Shown here piece after piece: positions 49,384 through 60,712 of a stretch of DNA of 64,000 nucleotides (position 1 is its first letter; every line of letters begins with the position of its first letter). The position numbers and the translations under genes are program-made. The stretch is from Erodium maritimum (taxonomy: Eukaryota > Streptophyta > Magnoliopsida > Geraniales > Geraniaceae). The notes below the pieces were generated by a model, which was given only the letters and a program-made list of their open reading frames with translations, was not told the origin of the DNA and ran no database searches. The DNA lies in the NCBI GenBank assembly GCA_963921825.1, contig OY997594.1, forward strand, positions 66,263,675-66,327,674. Direction: 5' to 3'.

Positions 49384-50640
49384 GTGAATAACTTTTCTTT
49401 CAGAAGAAGTCGAACATTCAGGAGGTCTCATATTCAGTTGAAGGAGGGAAGATTTCATCATCCTTTCGGTGAAGGATTTCTTCCACGGGGTCTTATATAT
49501 TCTTCCAATCATCGGGAAAATAAGGTTTCAAAACTTTTCATCAAAAAGATTCTTTTTCTAGTGTCAGGATATTGGTATTTCGATTTGGTAAGCCATGGAA
49601 GAAGGGTTTACAAGACCGATGTGGTGCATAGGCCAAACCATGAAGGGAAATGCTTCGGTTTTGTTTTGGTTCGTTCCTCATGTGGAAGAGCTTGACGGAG
49701 GAAGGAAAGCATGAATGTGTGTGGAGGTGTTTCAACCCAAGCGAGGACTCGCCGTTGTAGAGGCTCCATTTCTTAGGATCGACGAAATCTAGCCATGAAT
49801 GGTTGTTTATGCATTGTCCATTGAATTTCAAGCCAAGATGAATCAAGCAGAGTTTCAAAGGGAAGAGGTTGATTTCGATTTTCGACATTTTGGAAACAGA
49901 GTGTCCTTAATCATTGTCATTTCATGAAGCCTTAAAAAATGAGCGAGAGAAGGGAACTCGCCGACAACCATAATTTTTGGCTTAGGCGAAATCACGGCAG
50001 ACAAGGAGGACTCGGGCTTCGGAAGGAAGCTTGAGATTAGAAGCTACAAAGACGTGCTCGGATTCAGGAGCGACAAGAAGGTTTCAGAGATAGAGGAGAC
50101 CATGAAAGCAGAGCCCGAGAAAATTGATCCCTCTCGAACCATCACGAAAGGGCGTGAATTAGAGGTGTTCGTGTGCAACTTTCCTTTGAACACCTCGTTG
50201 GCATGGTTAACAAGCTTATTTGAAAGATGTAGGAGGGTGCAAAGGAATGAGAGTGCGCAGAACAAACAAAAGAGGCCACTATTTCACTTTCTTATTCTTC
50301 GATCATAGGGAGAAGCAGAGAAAGTGGTGGAGATGATGACTGTCTTTCGGGTGAAAGGGTACATCGTTTTTGTGGATTTGGCTTGGGTGAGGGGTGCAAA
50401 GAAGAGGCGGTCGAGGCCAAAGACTTGGGTAAAACTAGTACGACCAAGAGAAAAGTGTAGTGGAGCCCAAATGTGTTGGACGTAGAGAGCAAGTCATCCA
50501 AAGAAGGAAAGAAGGCTGAAGCAGTTGGGAATCTATTGATTAGAGAGTTGAGGGAGGCTGAGGAGACGGAGGGTAAGAGAACCTTCAATGGTAAACCAAT
50601 GTGTAGTGGTTTGGGCACATTTTTACTTTCTCTCTCCTCC
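49384..50640 (+). pseudogene. RRM-type LINE ORF1 fragments (weak)
   Basis: About 49560-49690 on + encodes YWYFDLVSHGRRVYKT then HEGKCFGFVLVRS, the second half of an RRM with an RNP1-like KCFGFVLV. About 50145-50220 encodes ELEVFVCNFPLNTSLAWLTS, an RNP2-like start. Both are broken by stops. Such motifs occur in ORF1 of one group of plant LINEs, as at 860-1090. No tail or target duplication is seen. Confidence 0.35.
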
Positions 50641-50785
50641 AAACCACTACCTCCTACCACTACACATCCAATGAAAAACTACTACTAGTTGTTTGGAGTA
50701 GTTGTATACACTTTCAATATTTAAAAAACCACCCCAAAAATAACTACTATTTTTATTTATTCCAAATATGAAATACATTATATTA

Positions 50786-51996
50786 TTATATTACTCTAAT
50801 TGTTGGCACCATCTTCAAATTTAGTCCATATGTGAGATTGTGATGAACATCCCGATCCCGTATCCTTCCTCTATGCCCCATGATACTATCCAAGTTCACC
50901 GCTGGTGGTGATCCTCCACGGGTTGCTGGGTCCGGGTCACGAATATCTGCAAACAGATCAGTGGAGTACGACCTCCATTGATCCTCAACAACTATGTTGT
51001 GCAGGACAATACAACAAGTCACGATGATTGCGAGTGAGTTCCTATCCCACATTCCGCTCGAACAAGTGACGATGTGAAAGCGATCTTGTATAACTCCAAA
51101 TGCTCGTTCGATATCCTTCCTCCACGCTTCTTGGACTCTAGCAAACAACTTTTTCTTCGTCGTTTGTGGTGATGGTATCGTCTTCACAAATGTATCCCTA
51201 GGTGGATAAATTCCATCGGTTAAGTGATAAGGGGTTGTGTATTCTTTGTCATTGACCTTGTACTTAACATTTGGAGCGAAGCCTCGAACTGCCTGGTGAA
51301 ACAATGAAGACATATTGAGCACGTTGATGTCGTTGTTGGAGCCCGATGTTCTGAAAAAGAAGTGTCATATCCATAGGTCTTGGGATGCAACGGATTCTAG
51401 CATGATTGTGGGGATGTTCCTATGGTCCATACTTGAAAATTGTGCAGCCCATGCCACAAGACAGTTCTTCCAATCCCAGTCCATGCAATCGAGACTCCTT
51501 ATCATCCTTGGGAAGCCGCGCAGTTCGTTGATTTCCAACAGACGACGGGTATCTTCCTCGATCGGGCGTCGTAGATATGTTCGCCCAAAAATCTTGATGG
51601 CGCCGATGCAGAACTTCTTAACGCATTCCAAACAATGCTCTTCGTTATTTGCAGATACTCATCAACGTCATAAACGGGACCTCCATAACAAAGCTGACAA
51701 AGTGCTACCGTGCACTTCTGGTGTGGAGAGAATCAGTGCTTCTTGGTAGCATCCTTTTGTTGACAAAAGTATGTGTACCGATCACTCAATGCATTCATGA
51801 TCGGTAGGAACAATTCCCTCGACATTCGGAAGCATCGCCAAAATTGTTGGTCGTTGTACACCGGGGAAGACGCAAAGTAGTCAGTTATCAACCGCTTGTG
51901 TGATTCATCTCGATTGCACCCTATCACTCTCCTCTTTGGTGGTGCCGATTGGGAACTCTCGGCCTCATCTTCTGCCCTTAGATGTATACTTCTCAA
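50786..51996 (-). pseudogene. PIF/Harbinger transposase, second copy
   Basis: Minus strand, three successive frames: 51996-51733 (ESHKRLITDYFASSPVYNDQ), 51631-51365 (FGRTYLRRPIEEDTRRLLEI, NELRGFPRMIRSLDCMDWDW) and 51322-50786 (NMSSLFHQAVRGFAP, WRKDIERAFGVIQDRFHIVT). All three DDE-type catalytic regions can be seen: the Asp in LDCMDW, an Asp in a GSNND segment at the frame junction near 51330, and the Glu in KDIERAF. Only a few frame breaks interrupt it, so it is much younger than the copy at 23560. Confidence 0.88.
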
Positions 51997-52249
51997 AAGC
52001 TGGTCCTAAATTCGTTTCGTTGTTATTGTACCTACCATTTCCATAGTTTCTTCTATTTCTTGAGGATTATATTTCTATAACTCTACTAACGTTGGAAAAT
52101 GATCCATCAATAAAATGAAAAAAATTGAGGAACGAAGTTTGAGAGAAAAAGATGAAGGAAGAAGTGTAGTGTAGAAGAGAGGTGTGAATTTGAGGTAGGA
52201 GTGGTTGTGTATTTGTAGGAAAATTTTAGGGTTTTTTTTTAATTATGGA

Positions 52250-52413
52250 GTCACCATGTGTCGGCGCAGGATAGGCACGACGACACGTCCCGTCGTTGTA
52301 GGATTCTGTGACGACAGCCTGCGACGGCACCCCAAACCACGGCTGCGAGCCATTGTAGGGCCTGTGATAGTACGTCTACTACGACGAAGTGAGGACCGCT
52401 ACAACTGCTCTAA
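52250..52413. mobile_element. Right end of the second Harbinger element
   Basis: The complement of the end at 52410 reads GAGCAGTTGTAGCGGTCCTC, a PIF/Harbinger terminal repeat type, and TAA follows at 52411-52413. GC-rich subterminal sequence lies inside. The matching left end, expected beyond 50786, was not found; a 12-bp stem (GTAGTGGTTTGG at 50603, CCAAACCACTAC at 50639) lies in that region. Confidence 0.55.
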
Positions 52414-53430
52414 GGGGAGGTTAGTTGAGGAACACATTATATTGGCATAAAATGGGAGAATAGGAGTGGTGTTGTCGACTTATAGTCTTAATCTGATGCA
52501 CGATGACGAGAGAAGGGGCGTAGGACTTTTTGGTAAGGAACTTTAGGAACAGAGTGTGTACTATAAACCTAGGAGATAAGTCGCCTGAGCTGGATTCGGC
52601 AGATTGAGGGTGGTCTAAGCCTTGGATAAAGATCACGTATGAACTAGGTACTACATGTCTTAATGAGGGTTCTTTTCAGTGGTTATGTGTATAAGGCGTC
52701 CCTTTTCATGGATGGAGTGAGAAGACGCTGAGAACAATTGTGCAATATGAAGGGAAAGTATGTTCGTCCACGATAATTTTTAAAAGGGGAAGAAATTCGA
52801 TAAAGCGTGGGTGGTGGTGCTTACTAAAGGTGAAAGAGTCTCAAGAAGGATGTGGTTGCAGCTCGGGGAAGATTGGTTTTTGGTGGAAGTTAGTTTAGTG
52901 GAAAGCAACCAGGTGCCGGTAATTCAAGTGAAGGACCGAGATGAGACATAATTCGGATCGGAAAGGTCTCTGAAGTTGCTTTGTGTGGTATTGCAAGAGA
53001 CCAAAATGTTGATTATCTATTAGAGAATACTGAGAAGTTGTGGGTTGTGAGACAGGTGAAGTTGGGAAGAAATACCTACGAATGGTCCAACAGGGGGTGG
53101 TCTAGTTGTGGCGGGCAAGAGTTTTCAAGAGTGACTCAGTGTATTGTGTGCAGAAGGTAATGGTTCGGACAGGAACATTTGTGGCCAAGAACGTGAAGTG
53201 AAACATACTAAACGTTTATAAGACATGCGAGGACTACCACATAGTGGGGTGATGCAGGAGCTTGGAGGTGTTTACGTTTTTTTTCCTTAGTTTAAGGTGG
53301 TTTTGTTCGTTTCAGGACCTCCTTAGTGTTCCATTTTCGAAAGTATATTTAGACTTCCTGCCTGTGGGTTATCCTTCTTGTAATTTGAGGTTGAGTGACT
53401 AATAAATTTATTTGCTTTTCAAAAAAAAGT
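52414..53430 (+). pseudogene. LINE relic with poly(A) end
   Basis: Broken frames, then a + strand 3' end at about 53280-53430: TTGTAATTTGAGG, ACTAATAAATTTATTTGC and an A-run. Plant LINE 3' ends have this form. No domain could be identified in the body. Confidence 0.4.
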
Positions 53431-53439
53431 GTCACGCGC

Positions 53440-55240
53440 TTAGAATCTGTGTTTGATTTGGTGTTGTAGGAGACTAATTGGAACTGGTTGGATAAATGGT
53501 TTACTATCGTCTGGTTTAATGGAGAGTTTTTGCTTAAATGAGGTTTCTTTCGATTGGTTGAGCTTGAGGGGGTTCTGTTTCACAGTTGGAGTATCGAGAA
53601 CATTGAGCTTACTGGCGACTTGCTTTGCACTATGTTAACTCTGCATTGTGAAGCTCCAAATGCAGAGCCGGCCCTGAGGCCAAGCAGCCCATGCCATGGC
53701 TTGGGGCTCAATAAAAATAAAAAATATTTGGGGGTATATATGTAATTTTATATGAATAATAAAATATTAATTAATTAGTTTAATTTTCAGTTTTGGCGTT
53801 TAATTAGTGAGGGATACGAAGCGTTACAAAATGAGTAATATTTTATGGTTTCGGTAAAAAAAATCGAGGTTAAGGGGCTCAAAAAAGTGAGTCGTTTGGG
53901 ACTCCAAATTCTCAGGACCGGCCCTGTCCAAATGTTTCGTACGGTTAGATGTTTGTTGTGGTACATAGTACCCAAGTGCTCGGTGAGAATGGTAGGGTTG
54001 CGCCTGAGCAAGGAAGTTTTTACTATCTTGGTTAAACTCATGGACATTCTTTTCGTACCAAAAAAGTTGTGTTCACCATAATTTGGAGCTGACGTAGTGA
54101 ATGTTGAAGTCGGCGATGGTGATGGGGGCGTGAACTTTATGGGGAATCAAGATCTCCAATTGCGTTTTTCAAATTCGAATTCTGATTCGAAATCTCTAAA
54201 ATCACGGACTAAGTCTCGAGACGATAAAAACCGTGAAGACTTTGTCTCCATTTTGAATTATGTTTCAGAAGTGATTCAGAATTATGGTGGCAATTCATGT
54301 GGGATTCATTCTGATTTTATTGTTTATTCTCGAGGAGGAGATCTCGAAGCCCTTGTACAAGGGTGTTGGATTGAGCTTTCAACTTTGGATTTTATCGAGG
54401 TTGATAATCTAGACTCTTTCTTCGTGGCTCCGTTTATTCTTGCAAACATCGTGCTAGTTTTAGAAGCCTTGACTGCATTTGAAGGAGTGTTAGAGTTGTA
54501 TGATATGCAATCCTCTTTGGTGTACAACCCTATTGTCTTTCACGTTGAGGATGACTTTAGTGTTGTTGGTAGGGGTCGGAAGGAGACGAGATCTAAAGGC
54601 TAAACGAAGAAGAAGGTCACCCCGAGGTCGAGGTCAGTGAGCATTGAATAATGTACTGTCTTTTTATCAGACTCATTTTTTAGAAAAGTTGGCATATTCG
54701 CCTTGGAGTCGTGTGCGGATATGATTTTTCAACCTCTGATTAAGACTCTGATGTTTGAGGAGGTAGCAGGCGGACACCCTAGAGTTACGACGAAGTTGGA
54801 GGTTGTAGATCAAGAGCATGAGTTGGGTTGATCTCTGAGTTGGTCTTTGTGGCATGGAGATGCCTTCGTTTTGTTCCTTGTGTGGTGTGATATCTTGTAG
54901 TTTAAGTCATCTCTTTTAGGCTTGGTTTTGTTTTCGTGTGGTTTGTTTTTGGTGGAGGTAAGCTGAGTACGTTTGGTTATGCTTTAGGATACCAGGTTAG
55001 AAAGATATCTTCTTTGTTTTTTTACTTTCTTTTTGGTGTTGAGCAAGTCTCAAGTTTAAGGTGTTTATTAGGCTGCCTTCGATTTTTTAGAACTCTTGGG
55101 TTCTTCACTTTTGGTTAGGTTGTAGACCCGTTTTATTCTAGTGTAATACCGAGGTAGATCTCGTTATGGTGTATCACCTTTCAGTTTCCTCCTTTTCGAA
55201 GGTAATTGGATATATCGCTTATAAAAAACATTAGGTAATT
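53440..55240 (+). pseudogene. LINE ORF1 relic (DUF4283-like) cut by a hAT MITE
   Basis: Before the MITE at 53663, the + strand encodes LSLRGVLFHSWSIENIELTG-like sequence, the 'W-x-GIP-x-x-W' part of plant LINE ORF1. After the MITE, translation continues at about 53935 with VVHSTQVLGENGRV-like sequence, then an open 168-codon frame at 54097-54603 rich in acidic and Ser residues (KSLKSRTKSRDDKNRED). A LINE-like 3' end lies near 55140-55230. Multiple stops make it inactive. Confidence 0.5.
53663..53926. mobile_element. hAT-type MITE with perfect target duplication (264 bp)
   Basis: The left end is CAGAGCCGGCCCTGAG and the complement of the right end is CAGGGCCGGTCCTGAG. A perfect 8-bp duplication, TCCAAATG, flanks it (53655-53662 and 53927-53934). 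It belongs to the same superfamily as the element at 168-446. Confidence 0.92.
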
Positions 55241-56159
55241 GAGAATATAGATGTCGTTGTATGCCCTAACAATACCAAATATAGCATGAGATATCCACAA
55301 GTCGCAAGAGGCAACTACTTCAAACATGATGGTTGAAACGTCATGATCTCCTCGTGTGAGTTTCGCTTTCCATCCTACGTCAGTTCTTCTATTACTAATG
55401 CATACAATCAAGGATTTTATGCGTGTCTAGATTGTCGCACTTTTTTTCCTGATGTGCAATAAGCACTTCATGTCAATGGACATTTGAAGTTACTAACGAT
55501 CACACATTTGCAAAGTATTTGTAGGCACTTAAAGACGGTGATTGAACTCATATATAAGGTTTCATCTAGAGAAATATATGCAAATCAACCGTATAAGTTA
55601 TCGTCTGAATTACAATCCTATACTTTCGGCGTGTAATAAACTTAAGAACACCAAAAGCGTCACACTTTTGAACAAAAAGGTCATCATGTTCCATCATGAC
55701 CATCATAATTCAAAGAGATGGAGTTTGTTCTTTCTGGAGCTGACTCCGAAACATATATGCATTGTTTTTTTTGATAAACGAGGGGAAATTTTCATTATAC
55801 TATAAAACATATATGCATTGTTAATAGTTCCTCAACAAAGTAATCATTCATGATTTGGTTGTATCCCTTCAAACGACATTAGATCGTACATCTTTGAGAC
55901 TGTTTATATGATTGCGATGACAATTATTTTTCATGGTTCGTCGACATCGAAGTTAAAGTGAAGATGCTACGTCTAACTTCGCCTTCAATCGAATCCATGA
56001 TGAAACTATAATTATATTAGAGGAAAATATTTGAAAGAATATAAAGGATAAAAGACGAAAAGAAAGATAAATATAATGGGATGAAGTTTTGTATTTAAAG
56101 GAAATTAACATAAATAAAAAACAAGTTTGAAAACAAAGTCAGTATACCTATTTTTGATC
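55241..56159. other. AT-rich intergenic stretch
   Basis: No gene seen, apart from the tiny LINE-tail insertion at 55767-55804. Confidence 0.5.
55767..55804 (-). mobile_element. 38-bp extremely 5'-truncated LINE tail
   Basis: A T-run followed by GATAAACGAGGGGAAATT and a short AT stretch is flanked by a perfect 18-bp direct repeat, AAACATATATGCATTGTT (55749-55766 and 55805-55822). On the minus strand the insert reads ATGAAAATTTCCCC...TATCAAAAAA, a LINE 3' terminus with poly(A). Confidence 0.8.
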
Positions 56160-56600
56160 GATTAGAAGACACCCTAGATCCTCGTAAGGGCTGTCCCATT
56201 AAGTCAGGGCGTGTTCAGTATGGTTCTATCTATACCATGACGACGAGATGGAAGACTCGTTCATTAAGTCGGGAATGTGTGTTCATTAACGCGCCTTCGG
56301 GTTCGGATTTCTGGAAACAGAGTATACTCAAGGCTACACAACCTCTTTCGGACGTGAAGGAGAAACCTTTCAATGACCCGCCCTTGACCTCGGAAAGTGA
56401 AGAATGGCAGGAGGAATGATTTTCTCTGATGTTTATTCTTTCCTTGGTTTTTTTTGGATTTTTTGTTTTTTGTGTAAGGCTTAACATTTTAGTTTTCATT
56501 GTTGGAGCTCCTTTGTAATCATGAGAATGATCTTTCGACCTTTAAGCTCTTACTTTCTTGGCTAAAGTCTCTTTTTAATAAAAAAATCAAACTTATCAAA
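56160..56600 (+). mobile_element. LINE 3'-end relic
   Basis: The segment GGCTTAACATTTTAG, then TTTGTAATC, then GTCTCTTTTTAATAAA with an A-rich end aligns with 2037-2165, so both are 3' ends of one LINE subfamily. A small open frame at 56237-56419 has no recognised domain. Confidence 0.5.
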
Positions 56601-57056
56601 AATAAATTAGAATAAGTCAACTTGTTTATTTTTTAATCTAATCGAACTTAACAACATAATGTTATTCAAATATTAGTTGGTCTAGGCAAACTTAATTTAT
56701 AAATGACGTGTAAAAATGATTGAAATTTGTAATTTTGAGATGAACCTAAAAATGCAAATTGACACCGACGCTAATACGGCCCACATGTAAAATTCGGCCC
56801 ACATATTACACAACAGGACCAGTGTGTGATAATCCATCTTTTTTTCATTAGAGAACACTTGTTTAAATTTGAATACAAAATAAAATAATAATAATTTCAA
56901 ACCAAACCCAACTTTTCCTATGTAAAAAGACTGATAAGTAAAGAAAAGAGACTAAATGTATAAAAAAATTAAATTTATCTTACATGAAATTCGGTAATTT
57001 TTGATTTTTTTTGAAGATACATTTAGTAAATTTAATTTAAATCAATATGTACACAT
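56601..57056. other. AT-rich intergenic stretch
   Basis: Nothing supported. Confidence 0.55.
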
Positions 57057-57610
57057 AAGGTGATATCCAATACAAATCACTCTTATGTGCAAACTAAAAA
57101 TACATGAGTCATAAGATGCGGTCAAAATGACGTTATAAGAATGCATTAGATGCGTACATGTAACATTTTTTGTACGGTGTAAATTTTGTAAATAACGTGA
57201 AATGTCTTGCGCTTTTGACTGCACTGTAGCTCGTGTTGACCACGCCTGCAGCACACAAGGTACCAGCACCCCGTGTATGCAATGTACCAATACCATTACG
57301 TATAAGGTATCATCACTTTGTATGTATTGTCATCACTTTGTATGTAGGTATCAGCACTCTGTATGTAGGGTATTAGCACATTACTATGTACGGTACTAGC
57401 ACTTTCTTAGATAAGGTATTCGCACATTTGGTGCGTCAGTGCGCACGGTCAACCGCACTACAGAAGCAATCAACACGCGCTACAATGCGCGAAAAGAACA
57501 CGTGTAAGTATTTGGCGCTCTTTGATGACGTTAGTACACACACATCCTATAACTCAAATTGATTCTCAGTTTGTACAATGAAATGTGATTTGTATTTGAT
57601 ATCAGACTTA
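57057..57610. mobile_element. Foldback/MITE element with a central tandem array
   Basis: The left arm (57061 onward: TGATATCCAATACAAATCAC) matches the complement of the right arm (near 57606: TGATATCAAATACAAATCAC). Similarity continues inward with gaps over more than 150 bp, including GTAGCTCGTGTTGACC on the left against GTAGCGCGTGTTGATT on the right. The centre (about 57260-57440) is an array of 7-8 diverged units of about 22 bp, consensus GTATCAGCACTTTGTATGTAGG. No coding capacity and no clear target duplication. Confidence 0.65.
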
Positions 57611-58330
57611 CAAATATACTGTAATAATATAAAATCAAGATTATATGAGATTTTCATTTTTAATGCGGGGATGAAATGAGTTTACTTTCATTATATTTTT
57701 GAGTTTCATACTTTTCCCTAATTTTTTTTACTTATGTTTGTCTAATTTTAATCTAATATAATCTTATTTCCAATTGATAAGTCATTTTAAAAAATGAGAA
57801 ATATTCAGCCACTTATTCTCGTGCTCTCAATTTTTTCCTCGTATATATGACTGTACATAATTTCATCGAGTAAAAGAAGTAAGGAACAGAGATTCGGATC
57901 AGAGTGAGGGCCCACTGATAGCAGTCAAGTGGGCCTGTCGTCCGTGACGGGACAGCTGTGAGATCATCCCTCATCATCCAGCGACACGTGCCAGACCCTT
58001 TTGGCATTAGATACATCACGGAGGTTTCGCCCACCACGAACTCGAAGACCAGCACAGCTTTCATTTTCTTTAGTTGTCTGGTAGCTGTCAACTTAGCGTG
58101 CCCCATTTCAGTTTATTTTTATTTTCAAAGGGAAATTTTAAAAATCATATTGTTTATAATTTTTTATTTATCATCTTCAATTAACATAAGAGAGCTGCAA
58201 TGAGAGAAAATCATATTGTTTGTATTTTATAATCATGTGTGCATTTTAATTCTAATATTAAGAAAACGAGATTTAACGGAAATTTCAAAATCTATACGCA
58301 GTTGTCTCTCTAAAGCCCTAGAGACGACAC
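57611..58330. other. AT-rich intergenic stretch
   Basis: No supported gene or repeat boundary. Confidence 0.5.
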
Positions 58331-58359
58331 AGGCTTTGTGAACCACCAAAACGGAGACG

Positions 58360-60690
58360 ATGGAACAACACGCATCGGTTGGGCGTCTTTTGAGTGATGG
58401 GAAGGATTTTGATGTTGATTTATTGAGGGAACCGGATTCCCCAACATACGAACCGTCAATGGAACATGAGGAGAACACCGAAATAATACCGGTGAGGTCT
58501 CTGTCGCCGGGGAGAGGTTTCTCTCGGCCGGGCTCACAAAGAGCGACGTCGGGAGAGAATTTGATGCGGTTTTCTACCAGTAGGGAGGAGGACGATCGGG
58601 TAGGAGGGGTTCGAGGAGTAAGCCCGACAGTTAGAAGAGTAGGATTACGAAGCACGCCGGCGATGGGACCAAGACCTCAGTGTGGTGGGGTGGTGAAACC
58701 ACGGGCGACGGTGGGCTTTACACCGTTGGGCTTCCGGTGGGGTACTTTAATGACTCGGAGGATGGAGGAGGCGAACGAAGAGCCACCTGTAAGTCCAGCG
58801 GGAGTGGTGCAGTTGTCGTCCCAATAGGACACTAACCGGCAGGAAGACGGGTCGCTGGAGAGGGCGCCACAGACTTAGATGATAAGTCCTGGTAAGGAAC
58901 CCTAAAGGGCCTCGCAAGGAATTGGGCCAACTGGGCCTGGACGGGCTGGATCGGGCCTGCTCGCTGATGCAAGAAGAGCGTGGGCTGGTTCTCGTGTCGG
59001 GCCAGAGACTAAGGGGTCGGTGGGCCAGTCTGGGTTGTTGGGCCGCAGGTCAGGAGCTGGGGGCGTACCTGGTTCCTCGGGGCAAGCGGGTTGGAGAGGC
59101 TGGCCGAGTCGGGTATCCGGGTAGCAGTTCATGCTCGGGCCGGGCTCGTCCTCATTCAGGGTTTTCTCGAGTCCGGAGTCGGGGTCAGCGGGACCTGGAT
59201 GGCGGGGAGCAGACCATAGGCACGGCTATGGGGGATCTCGTAGATCAATCAGGATCCATGCAGATCAAAGAGGTGGTCGTCGCGACAGATGAACTTAGAG
59301 GTGAGGGACCAAATTTTGCATTTTTCTTAGCGACAAAGGTGCTGACACCGCAAACTTTTTACTGAAGAACGATGGTGAATCGGATGGAAGATCTCTGGGG
59401 GCATGCGTAGTGTGGAAACACGTCCTCTAGAGGATGGGGTCGTGGCATTTTTCTTCAAAACGACAAAGGAAAGAACGAGCGTCCTAGCCGGCGAACCTTG
59501 GGCTTTCTGGGACTCGTTGGTAATATTTACCGACCTGATGGCACATATACGGCTGGGAGATATGCCGTTCACCCATTTTTCAGTCTGGTCACGGGTGTCG
59601 AACCTTCCAGTAGGAGCGTAGAATCGGAAGGTGGCATTCCGAGTGGGAAATGCTTTGGGTACCTATCAGGCGGCATATACAGATGCTCAGGGACAGTGTT
59701 GGGGCGATTTCATGAGGATCCGCATCCGTGTTGACATACAGGTTCCACTCTAGCGTGAGTTATGGTTCCGTTTGGCAGAATCGCAAGTACGTTCTATGTT
59801 ACACATTTCATATGAATACCTGCCAGATCACTACTTTGAATGTAGTTGTGCTGGTCATCTATTCCCGGTATGCCCAGTGAACGGGGGGAAGAAGGGACCA
59901 TCACTAAGAGCTTCGACAGATCCCAGGTCAGAATTAACTAAGGCCAAACATGGAAAGGCCATCCCAGGGACGAACTGGGCCAATTTGGGGGGAGCTTCGG
60001 GGGTCCCAACTCGCCTATTTTCCCCAAAGGACCCTCGGTCAGAGAGGAGGGTAACTCGGGAGGATGGTCTAGGGGAGTGGGTCGATCGTCCAAGAATGGT
60101 CCGATCCTTTAGGACTGGGTAGGTACACTCGGAGGACCATTCAGACCAGCGGAGGGAGCCATTGTCAGTCTCAGCAGGGTTCAAGAGAATGGTGCGAGAT
60201 GGGGAGGAGAATGAGGACTCGGAGGGATCTCGTTCGGATGGAAACTCACATACAGCGGCGGAGGGCAAGAAGCACCCTCGCCTCGAGGAATAAGTCGGTT
60301 ACACCATCCCCCTGGATATAGGATGGCAGTAGTACCATCAAGAACCGACTCAATGTTCCCCTACCATTCAGGGGTCAACAATCCCGCGCTTTGGAGCCCT
60401 ACCACTATCAGTCAAGGGAAGACGACGCACGCTGACATCTTGGGGGCATATCCAGTCCACCACTATGAAAAGCCACAATGAGTCTACTCGCCGTTGAAAC
60501 CCCGTTTGGAGCCGTTGTATCGGTGATCATTGGTCGTTGTCGCAGTATCACCCTCCAAACAACAAATGATTCTACAAGAGCAATTTCATTTTATGTTCTG
60601 TTAGTACTTTAAATTTTCTTGTTGCTATGTTTGCCAGGTGTAAACATTTTCAATTTATAATATTCCTCGTATTTACTAAAAAAACGAGAT
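58360..60690 (+). mobile_element. ORF1-type retroelement, copy A (most complete)
   Basis: A first frame, 58360-58827 (155 codons from MEQHASVGRLLSDGKDF), is acidic and disordered and may be the ORF1 N-terminus. From about 59300 the DUF4283-like core appears across frameshifts: RPLEDGVVAFFFKTTKERTS, LAGEPWAFWDSLVIF, FTHFSVWSRVSNLPVG, WGDFMRIRIRVDIQV; then the zinc knuckle YLPDHYFECSCAGHLF near 59830. An acidic tail ends NSHTAAEGKKHPRLEE-stop (stop at 60291-60293). A conserved tail of about 400 nt follows directly. It matches copy B throughout and copies C and D in the tail. No endonuclease or reverse transcriptase precedes the A-rich end near 60690. Confidence 0.72.
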
Positions 60691-60712
60691 TTTTTTTAAA
60701 CTAACACATCAG

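Noticed and set aside
50590-50700. 12-bp hairpin as the left terminus of the second Harbinger element
   Set aside because: The stem (GTAGTGGTTTGG/CCAAACCACTAC) does not match the right-end repeat and no TAA target copy could be placed; it may be a separate small repeat.
54097-54603. Independent 168-codon protein-coding gene
   Set aside because: It sits between LINE ORF1 similarity and a LINE-like 3' end, has disordered Ser/Asp-rich content and no promoter evidence; treated as part of the LINE relic.
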